Shown piece after piece: positions 51,833 through 59,091 of a DNA stretch of 64,000 nucleotides. The notes beneath the pieces are model-generated. The model saw only the letters and a list, made by a program, of their open reading frames with translations. It was not told the DNA's origin and made no database searches. Both the position numbers and the translations under genes were made by a program. The stretch spans positions 1 to 64,000 of the forward strand of contig JANNIH010000169.1 of assembly GCA_031404815.1 (NCBI GenBank), given 5' to 3'. Origin of the DNA: DASYKS01 sp031404815 (lineage in GTDB: Bacteria > Acidobacteriota > Thermoanaerobaculia > Multivoradales > UBA5704). The number at the start of each line of letters is the position of its first letter. The stretch's first letter is position 1.

Positions 51833-52120
51833 GTCGGGCGGAGTATCCCACAGGTGCAGCAAGGCCTGGTTGTCGGCGACCGGCAAAGCCTGGTCGGGGA
51901 AGCGGAAAGCCCGCCCCCCCGCAGCTGAACTCAGCCTTGGGGCAGGTGCGAGATGGCGGCGTTGACAAGACTTCGGATTGCTTCCACAAGGCGCAGAACC
52001 TCCACTGGACAGGGCGCACCCGGATCTGGAGGAGCGCCGTCAAGCATCGATCGCCACCGTGGCCCGAAGTCGTCCGCGGGCCGCAACCGACGACCCACCC
52101 GACGGTTGCTTCGCCCCCAC
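51833..52120. other. Intergenic region, 288 bases
   Basis: Between the restriction-modification gene and the MHYT gene, both on the minus strand. I see no gene, no repeat and no clear terminator. Confidence 0.4.
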
Positions 52121-52864
52121 TCAACCCTCGAGCAGCGACTCGCCGAACATCTTTTCCCGCAACGCCGTGAACAGGAGGATCGCAAGCATGGCGATTGCGG
52201 CGAGCGAGACGTAGAACGCCAGATCGTCGCCGGTGAGGCCAGACGGATCGAAGGCGGCCACCTCGGCGTTCGGCTTCATCGTCGCCGCCGCCATACCCGT
52301 GTAGTGCATGCCGCAGACGGCGGCTCCCATGACCAGCGCGCTGCCGACCTGCTGCCACCCACCCTCTAGATTGAACGCGAGCCAGAGCGCCGCGGTGGCG
52401 GCGACCAGCGCGATCACGATCGACAGCGCCACCAGGCCGGTGTCGTAGATCATCTCGGCCGGCATGCGCATCGCGGCCATGCCGAGGTAATGCATGCCCG
52501 CCACCCCGAGCCCCATGAAGATACCGCTCGCGATCAGGCGACCGAGGCTCGCGCTGCCGCGACCGACGATCCAGAGTCCGATGCCGGTGACCACGATCGC
52601 GAGGAGCATCGAAGCGAGGGTCAGCCCCAAGTCGTAACGAACCGGCATATCCATCTTGAACGCCACCATGCCGATGAAGTGCATAGCCCAGATCGCGCCG
52701 CCCCCCATGGCGAAGGACGCACCGACCAGCCAGCCGACCGCGGAGCCCCCCTCCGCAGTTTTCATGCGCAGCGCGAGGCGCAACGAGGTGTAGGCACCGA
52801 ACACCGAAACCAGATACGAAAGCCCGACCAGAAGCGGATCAAAACCAGACTGCATACCTTGCAT
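52121..52864 (-). CDS. MHYT-domain membrane sensor
   Basis: 247 residues from ATG 52864 (AAGGGAG 8 bases upstream). Seven membrane helices with the three MHYT-type motifs: AMHFIGMVAFKM, GMHYLGMAAMRM and GMHYTGMAAATM. The motif residues are proposed to bind copper and sense O2, CO or NO. No output domain is attached. Gene is last in the chemosensory operon, 19 bases after the hybrid kinase, so it may feed that kinase. Confidence 0.9.
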   Translation of the reverse strand: MQGMQSGFDPLLVGLSYLVSVFGAYTSLRLALRMKTAEGGSAVGWLVGASFAMGGGAIWAMHFIGMVAFKMDMPVRYDLGLTLASMLLAIVVTGIGLWIVGRGSASLGRLIASGIFMGLGVAGMHYLGMAAMRMPAEMIYDTGLVALSIVIALVAATAALWLAFNLEGGWQQVGSALVMGAAVCGMHYTGMAAATMKPNAEVAAFDPSGLTGDDLAFYVSLAAIAMLAILLFTALREKMFGESLLEG

Positions 52865-52883
52865 GAGATGTACTCCCTTGAGC

Positions 52884-55800
52884 TTACGCCCCCGAAAGCG
52901 GGAGCGAGGTCGAACCGGCCACCGCGAGGGGTGGCTCCGTAGAGGCCTTAAGGAGGCTGCGCAGCTCTTCCACGATCCGCTTCGGATCGGGAACCGCCGC
53001 CACCTCGAGCAGGCGCGAGCGCCCCGAAAGGATGGACAGGGTGTCCGGCGAGCTCCCCTCCGCGGTGAGCGCGAGGATCGGCAACTCGGCATGGGCTGGG
53101 TCGGCGCGCAGGCGCAGCACGGTCTGATAGCCGTCCATGTCGGGCAGATCGAGTCCGATGACCAACGCGCAAGGGTGAACCCAGGCGAGAATCTCCACCG
53201 CCTCGCGGCCGTCGCGCGCAATGAGAGGGCGCAAACCCGCTTCTTGAATCGCACCGGCCAGCGCGCGCTGTCGGTCGGGCCGGTGATCGACCAGCAGCAC
53301 CGGGGCCGGCTTGGCGGCCGTGGTCGGCGGGGCATGGCGGGCGACCACTTCGAGCAGAATCTCCCGCACCAGCGGCTTGACCAAAAAGTCTACGGCACCG
53401 AGAGCGAAGCCGCGGCGGCGCTCGTCCAGATCGGAGACCACGACGACAGCCGGAGCCGGTTCGACCGCATCCTTTCCCAGCTCTTCGAGCAGACGCCACC
53501 CCGCCAACTGCCCCGAGAGCACTTCGAGCAGTACCAGATCGGGCGCCAGGGCACGAATCTTTGCCGCGGCCGACGGCTCCCAGGCCATCGCGACCACCTC
53601 ATATCCCTCCGCGGCCAGCTGGCTCTGCAGCAGCTCGCGCCAGGCTGCGTCGTCCTCGACCACCAGGATCATCGGCCGGGTCCGCTCCTCGGTTCGCAGG
53701 GCCGCAGCGGGCGCGGGCCGGACCTCTGCCACCTTCGAGGTTGGGAGCAGAAACGAGAACGTGCTCCCACGCCCCGGCGCGCTCTCCACCCAGATCCGTC
53801 CGCCGTGCTGCTCGACCAGGCGGCGAACGATCGCGAGGCCGAGGCCGGTTCCTTCGCGCCGGCCGGAGGTCGGCACCTGACGGAACGGCTGGAAGATCGC
53901 CTCTTGCTGCTCTTGGGCGATGCCCGCCCCTTCGTCGCGCACCGAAAGGCAGACGAAGCGCCCGACCTCGGAGCCCTCGATCTCGATTTTCCCCAAGTCG
54001 GCGGTGAATTTGATCGCGTTGCTCAGGAGATTGAAGTAGATCTGCTTCAGGCGCACGCGGTCGGCATGAACGACCAAATGCCCGGGGACCCGGTTCGTCA
54101 CCTTCTGACGCTTCGCATTGAACAGCGGTTCGATCGTCGAGCAGACCTCCGCGACCACCTCCCCTACATCCAAGTCCTCGGGGTCCAGATCGAGGCGACC
54201 GGCTTCGATCTTCGACATATCGAGCACGTCGTTGATCAACTGGAGGAGGTGGCGCGACCCCTTGCGGACGAAGCCGAGATAGTTCGCCTGTGTCTCGTTC
54301 AGATCACCGGCAAAGCCGTCCGCGAGCAGGTCGGAAAAACCGATGATCGCGGTCAACGGCGTGCGCAACTCGTGGCTCATGGTCGCCAGGAACTCGCTCT
54401 TGTGCCGGTTCGCCCGCTCCACCTCGCGGTTGCGCAGCTCGAGATCGACCTTCTGGCGCTCGATCCGTTCGAGGTAGACCTGGCGTTCGGCATGCAGCCG
54501 CTGCCGGTCGGTGACGTCGTAGGCGTGCCCGAGCACGTAAGAGGGTGCCCCCGGCCGATCGAAGCGGGTGCACTGGTAGGCCCAGACGAGCTCCTCGCCG
54601 GTGGCGCTCCGGACATGCATGGTGCCCTGGGACGAGCCCTTTTGGCGGATCTGCTCCAAGTAGCGAGGGAAGTGGCCACGAAATGCCGGCAGCAGACCTT
54701 CTGCCACGTTGCGGCCGACCAGTTGATCGGCGACGAGGCCGATCCGTTGGGCGGCGGCCGGGTTGATCGCGAGCAGCTTGCCGTCCAGGTCGTGGATGCA
54801 GATCAACGCCAGGCTGTTCTCGAACAGAGCCCGATTGCGCTCCTCGCTGTCGTTCAGCGCCTCGCGCGTCTTCTTCTCCTCGGTGACGTCGCGCACGAAC
54901 GAGAGCCAGGCCTCGCGACCGGCGAATTCGGTCGGGTAGGCGGTGACCTCGACATCGATCAACGTTGCGTCCCGCAGGTGATGGCTCCAGGCTCCGGCGA
55001 GCGCCACCGAGCCGTTCTCGCAGAGCGCGGCGGCCCGCGGTCGCTCGTCGGCCGCCAAGAGATCGGTCAGGCGGAGGGCCAGCATTTCGGAGCGGGAATA
55101 GCCATACTGCTCTAGCGCCCGCTCGTTCGCCCCCAAGATGGCAAAGGTCATCCGGTCGTAGATCAGCAGGGCCGAGGGGATACGCTGAAACAGAGTGCGG
55201 AAGCGCTCCTCGCCGAGCGCCTGCTCCCGCTCGGCGCGCTGGCGATCCGAAACGTCCAGGAGCAGGCCGCGCAATTCGATGAACCGCCCCTCCGGATCGA
55301 GCCGCGGCCAACAGAAGCCCTCGACCAGGATCTCTCTCCCCTCTTTGGACAACAGGACCGCTTCGAAGCTCGGCGAGCGCTCGCCGAGGCGGGCGGCGGC
55401 GAAAATTTGGCGCCAGAATGGGACCTGGTCCGGGCGCAGAACGTCTGAGAAGCGAAGTCCCAGAGCGTCCTCGCGCGAATAGCCGAGGGCTTCGCTCCAC
55501 CGGGGGTTGACCGCGCCGAAGCGCTCGTTGGCATCGAGCACGAACACCAGGTCATGGGACTGCGCGAACAGCTCGCGGCTTTCGAGCATCGTGTCGCCGA
55601 GCGTTCCGATCGGCGGGCGGGTGGTCCGCGGCAGCTGTTCGGAAGTCTCAACTTTCCGCCGGGTCGAAGCGGAGTCCCGCGCCCCACGCCGTCCGAACCC
55701 AAACAGGAGGCCTGCGCCAAACGCGAGAGCGAGCGCAGCAAACCCGGCGATCTCCACCCCGGCGAGCGCCCGGGCCGCAGCGGCGAGCTCGACCGGACCG

Positions 55801-55970
55801 CGCTCTCTAGACGCGTCCCCCCTCTCGGTGAAGAAGGTCGCCTTCCGCCAGCGCTCCAGCTGACCTGACCCACTGATCGCGAAAGCGAGAGCGGCAACGA
55901 GGGCAAGCCCCGAGCCGAACGCGAGTACCCAGGCGATCCGCCGGGTCCAACCGGTCTTCCCGGCGCTCAA
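52884..55970 (-). CDS. PAS-containing hybrid histidine kinase with two receiver domains
   Basis: 1028 residues starting with a TTG (55970) that overlaps the preceding stop (TTGA). Two membrane segments at the N-terminus (IAWVLAFGSGLALVAALAFAI; VEIAGFAALALAFGAGLLFGF), three PAS domains (e.g. ESRELFAQSHDLVFVLDAN; LGANERALEQYGYSR; ENSLALICIHDLDG), HisKA with ATMSHELRTPLTAI, HATPase (NLLSNAIKFTADLG; DEGAGIAQEQQE; GTGLGLAIVRRLV), then two REC domains (ILVVEDDAAW; VLLVDHRPDRQ). The first REC's expected Asp is replaced (LVLLEVLSG), so only the second (VIGLDLPDMDG) can be phosphorylated. Confidence 0.92.
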   Translation of the reverse strand: MSAGKTGWTRRIAWVLAFGSGLALVAALAFAISGSGQLERWRKATFFTERGDASRERGPVELAAAARALAGVEIAGFAALALAFGAGLLFGFGRRGARDSASTRRKVETSEQLPRTTRPPIGTLGDTMLESRELFAQSHDLVFVLDANERFGAVNPRWSEALGYSREDALGLRFSDVLRPDQVPFWRQIFAAARLGERSPSFEAVLLSKEGREILVEGFCWPRLDPEGRFIELRGLLLDVSDRQRAEREQALGEERFRTLFQRIPSALLIYDRMTFAILGANERALEQYGYSRSEMLALRLTDLLAADERPRAAALCENGSVALAGAWSHHLRDATLIDVEVTAYPTEFAGREAWLSFVRDVTEEKKTREALNDSEERNRALFENSLALICIHDLDGKLLAINPAAAQRIGLVADQLVGRNVAEGLLPAFRGHFPRYLEQIRQKGSSQGTMHVRSATGEELVWAYQCTRFDRPGAPSYVLGHAYDVTDRQRLHAERQVYLERIERQKVDLELRNREVERANRHKSEFLATMSHELRTPLTAIIGFSDLLADGFAGDLNETQANYLGFVRKGSRHLLQLINDVLDMSKIEAGRLDLDPEDLDVGEVVAEVCSTIEPLFNAKRQKVTNRVPGHLVVHADRVRLKQIYFNLLSNAIKFTADLGKIEIEGSEVGRFVCLSVRDEGAGIAQEQQEAIFQPFRQVPTSGRREGTGLGLAIVRRLVEQHGGRIWVESAPGRGSTFSFLLPTSKVAEVRPAPAAALRTEERTRPMILVVEDDAAWRELLQSQLAAEGYEVVAMAWEPSAAAKIRALAPDLVLLEVLSGQLAGWRLLEELGKDAVEPAPAVVVVSDLDERRRGFALGAVDFLVKPLVREILLEVVARHAPPTTAAKPAPVLLVDHRPDRQRALAGAIQEAGLRPLIARDGREAVEILAWVHPCALVIGLDLPDMDGYQTVLRLRADPAHAELPILALTAEGSSPDTLSILSGRSRLLEVAAVPDPKRIVEELRSLLKASTEPPLAVAGSTSLPLSGA

Positions 55971-56932
55971 GCGTTCCTCACTTCGGCTTTGGCCTCGGTG
56001 CGCACCGTCGAGCCGGCGATGGCGACGCTCCCCTCTGCGATCAGCAAGGCCACCGTCAAAGCGACCCGTTTCGGCGCGAGCCCGAGCTCGGCCATGAGCT
56101 CTGCGAGCGTGGAGCCCGAACGTCGGCGGAGGGTCGCCGCCACCTCGTCAACCGGCAGCGGGCGGAGGCTCTCGATCATTTTGGGCGCTCTTTGCAACCA
56201 GAGCAGATCCCCGGCAGCGGGCAGGTGCTGTTCGACCCGCTTGAGCTCGTCTTCGAGCCAGGCCGCCTCGAGCAGCGCCCCTTGCAAGTCGATCGGCGCC
56301 GCCGCAGCAGCCCGCTCTGTCGAGGTCTTTCGCGCAATAAACCGGAAGCGTCCCTTCTTCGCCGCGACCAGGTCGACCAGAGCCTCGCGTCCTGTGAGTC
56401 GCGCCTTGGAGACCGAGAGGATCTCGCCCTCGGTGATCACCAGGCGCCCGATCTCACCCACGGCGGCGATCAGGACGCCACTATTGCGCCCGTTCGCCAG
56501 CGCCTGGAGCACGTCGGCGAGTGGGACATCGTCAACCTTCCCTTCCAGGCTGTGGAGTTCGGTCGTGCTGCGCGCGACCAGGCGCTCGACGCGCAAAACC
56601 AGTTCGGCCGGATGGAACGGTTTGCCCAGATAGTCGTCCGCCCCCTCTTCCAGCCCCTCGATCCGGGAGAGCACATCGCCATCGGCCGACAGAAAGAGGA
56701 CGGGGATCTGCCGGGTCCGCGGGTCGCTTCGGAGCGCGCGCAGCACCTCGATCCCCGACACTTCGGGCATGCGCCGATCGAGAACGATCCCCGACACTTC
56801 GTGCGCGGCGGCGATCGCAACCGCTTGCAACGGCTCATCGACCAGGAGGACCTCGAATCCCGCCCTGGAGAGGGCAACCTCGGCGAGAGCCAGCTCGTCC
56901 GGGTTGTCGTCGATCACCAAAATTCGGTGCAT
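55967..56932 (-). CDS. Response regulator REC-DUF4388
   Basis: 321 residues. REC domain 1-120 with ILVIDDNPDE, phosphoacceptor Asp in GIVLDRRMPE and Lys in YLGKPFHPAE. Then DUF4388 (VDDVPLADVLQALANGRNSGVL; GRLVITEGEILSVSKARLTG), and a helical C-terminal tail. Such regulators occur in Myxococcota, Acidobacteriota and Deltaproteobacteria beside chemosensory genes. Twelve bases after the CheW gene; four-base overlap with the kinase. Confidence 0.9.
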   Translation of the reverse strand: MHRILVIDDNPDELALAEVALSRAGFEVLLVDEPLQAVAIAAAHEVSGIVLDRRMPEVSGIEVLRALRSDPRTRQIPVLFLSADGDVLSRIEGLEEGADDYLGKPFHPAELVLRVERLVARSTTELHSLEGKVDDVPLADVLQALANGRNSGVLIAAVGEIGRLVITEGEILSVSKARLTGREALVDLVAAKKGRFRFIARKTSTERAAAAAPIDLQGALLEAAWLEDELKRVEQHLPAAGDLLWLQRAPKMIESLRPLPVDEVAATLRRRSGSTLAELMAELGLAPKRVALTVALLIAEGSVAIAGSTVRTEAKAEVRNA

Positions 56933-56944
56933 TGAAGCCGAACC

Positions 56945-57937
56945 TTATGCCAAATCGGGCAGCTCAAGCGAGCGCAAGAGATTAAAAATCAACAACCGAG
57001 AGCCGGATAGATCGTAGCCGCCCAAGAGGGCGGGCACCTCAAGATCCGGCGGCAGTTCGAGCGGCCGGGCAGGCAGGGGCAGGTGCTCGAAGCGGACATC
57101 GCGTCCGACCGGAACGGCGACGTGGACGGCGCCAACCGCTACGACGACATAGCGGACCGCCGGCAGATCGAAGCAGAGGAGTTGACCGGGTCCCGACAGC
57201 CGGCGCGCCAGGTCGAGCACCGGAATCGGTTGATCGCGCCAAAGGATCATGCCCGGCAAATGAGCCGACGCTGAAGGCACGGCCAAGATCGGCAGCGCCT
57301 CGATCACCTCCGCCACTTGCGGCGCGGCGAACCCGATCGAAACCCGCCGGCCGCCCGAATCGCGGGCGAGCAGATCCGCGATCAGCACCCGAGTTGCCGC
57401 CTGCCGACCCGTGCCGTGGTCGCCGTTCTCGATCTCCTCGCGTTCCTTTAAGTCCTTGAAATCCTTGCGGTCTCCGCCAAACGCCCCCCCCTCCCCCAAC
57501 CCCCTCAAGCCCTTAAGTTCCAGCAGCAGCGACAGCTCCCCCGCCGCCTGGACGATCCCGCGAATCCCGTTGACCCTCAAGCGCAAAAACGCCTCCGGTA
57601 GAGGGTGGATCGCCTCGGGGGGGCGCTCCATCCGCTCGATTCGATCGACCAGGACACCGAACCGTCCGGCACCGGCTCCTCCAACCACCAGCACGACTCC
57701 TCTGCCTCGCGTCCCGACCGCCAACGGCTCGCTCGACCTACGGAAGAGTCGCGCCAGGCTCAAAACCGGGACGTCCTCCTCGGTTCCGAGCAGCCAGCCG
57801 ATTTCGGCCGAATCGGCGGCTCCCCCCGCCTCTCCCGGCGCCAGCTGGAGCCGATCGGTCCGCTCGATCCCTTCGAGGGAGTTCAAATCGACGGCGAACC
57901 GCTGCTCTCCGACCGTGCAATGAGCGATCCGTGCCAC
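56945..57937 (-). CDS. cheW: Double CheW-domain adaptor
   Basis: 330 residues from GTG 57937. First CheW domain MARIAHCTVGEQRFAVDLNSLEGIERTD, second RRVSIGFAAPQVAEVIEALPI, joined by a charged linker (KDFKDLKEREEIENGDHG). The linker DNA is a low-complexity stretch (57430-57520). A double CheW could link CheA and receptor arrays at two points. Five bases after cheB. Confidence 0.85.
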   Translation of the reverse strand: MARIAHCTVGEQRFAVDLNSLEGIERTDRLQLAPGEAGGAADSAEIGWLLGTEEDVPVLSLARLFRRSSEPLAVGTRGRGVVLVVGGAGAGRFGVLVDRIERMERPPEAIHPLPEAFLRLRVNGIRGIVQAAGELSLLLELKGLRGLGEGGAFGGDRKDFKDLKEREEIENGDHGTGRQAATRVLIADLLARDSGGRRVSIGFAAPQVAEVIEALPILAVPSASAHLPGMILWRDQPIPVLDLARRLSGPGQLLCFDLPAVRYVVVAVGAVHVAVPVGRDVRFEHLPLPARPLELPPDLEVPALLGGYDLSGSRLLIFNLLRSLELPDLA

Positions 57938-57942
57938 GCTGT

Positions 57943-59091
57943 TCAGCTCCTCTCCGCGCGCAACTCCGCACGCAAGTGGGCCGGGGGCTCCAACCCAACG
58001 GGCGAGACCCCGTACCGCGCCGCAGAAAGCGCGCCAAGCCGCCGCCCCAGCTCAGCCGGAGGTGCGACAACCTCGACCAGCCCAGCCTCGATCGCCCGCT
58101 GCGACATGCCGGCGACGACACAGCTCGCGGCATCTTGCGCGAAACTGCGCCCCCCCTTGGCGCGCACCGCGCGCAGCCCCAAGACGCCGTCGGTCCCCAT
58201 CCCCGAGAGCAGGACACCGACCGACCGCGATCCGAACGCCAGCGCCGCCGACTGGAGGGTCACATCGACCGAGGGGCAGTGGCCGCCGACCTCCGGACCG
58301 CGTGAGAGTTCCAAACGACCGTCGCGCCCGACCAGGAGATGTCGGCCACCCGGTGCGACATAGATCCGCCCGGCGAGCAGACGCTCTCCGGATTCCGCCT
58401 CGCGTACAGCAAGGCGGGTATGGCGATCGAGCTGAGCCGCGAGCACGCCGGTGAAGCTCGCCGGGATGTGTTGAACAATCAACACCGGCCAAGAAAAGTC
58501 GTCCGGCAGCTCGGCGATCAGCAGGCGGAGCGCGAGCGGCCCGCCGGTCGACGCGCCGATCACGACGATCCCGGGCGATCCGGAAAAAGTTGGAAAGGGC
58601 GCGCCTTCAGTGCCGCGAACCGCGGAGGTGAGTGGCACCGACAACGGCGCCACGGAGGGAGTCCGAAACGGCAGCGACCGCACCACCCGCACTCCGACCG
58701 CGGCACGTACCTTGGCCACGATCTCGCGGCGCAACGCCTCCGGATCGATCTTGGTGCCGGCCGCGTACTTGAGCACGAAGTCGATCGCGCCGGCGTCGAG
58801 CGCCTGGAGGGTCCGGGTCGCCGAGCGTCCGCTCGCGCCGGTGATCACCACGATCGCCGTCGGCCGTTCGGCCATTGCGCGCCGGACGACCTCGAGGCCG
58901 TCGATCTCGGGCATTTCCAGATCCAAGGCGATCACGTCGGGGCGCAAGGTCCGCAGCCGTTCGAGCGCCTCGGCGCCGGAATGAGCGGTGCCGACTACGA
59001 GGAGATCGCTCTCCGCCCCTAGATAGCTCGCGACCAACCGGCAGACGAAGGGCGAGTCATCGACCACCAGCACCGTCGAACGCCGGCTCAC
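57943..59091 (-). CDS. cheB: Chemotaxis protein-glutamate methylesterase CheB
   Basis: 382 residues from GTG 59091, overlapping the cheA stop by four bases. REC (VLVVDDSPFVCRLV; Asp in IALDLEMPEIDG) then CheB esterase with Ser in IGASTGGPLAL, His in VQHIPASFTG and Asp in SGMGTDGVLG. Removes methyl groups from receptor glutamates. Upstream frame extension is in cheA and is ignored. Confidence 0.95.
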   Translation of the reverse strand: MSRRSTVLVVDDSPFVCRLVASYLGAESDLLVVGTAHSGAEALERLRTLRPDVIALDLEMPEIDGLEVVRRAMAERPTAIVVITGASGRSATRTLQALDAGAIDFVLKYAAGTKIDPEALRREIVAKVRAAVGVRVVRSLPFRTPSVAPLSVPLTSAVRGTEGAPFPTFSGSPGIVVIGASTGGPLALRLLIAELPDDFSWPVLIVQHIPASFTGVLAAQLDRHTRLAVREAESGERLLAGRIYVAPGGRHLLVGRDGRLELSRGPEVGGHCPSVDVTLQSAALAFGSRSVGVLLSGMGTDGVLGLRAVRAKGGRSFAQDAASCVVAGMSQRAIEAGLVEVVAPPAELGRRLGALSAARYGVSPVGLEPPAHLRAELRAERS

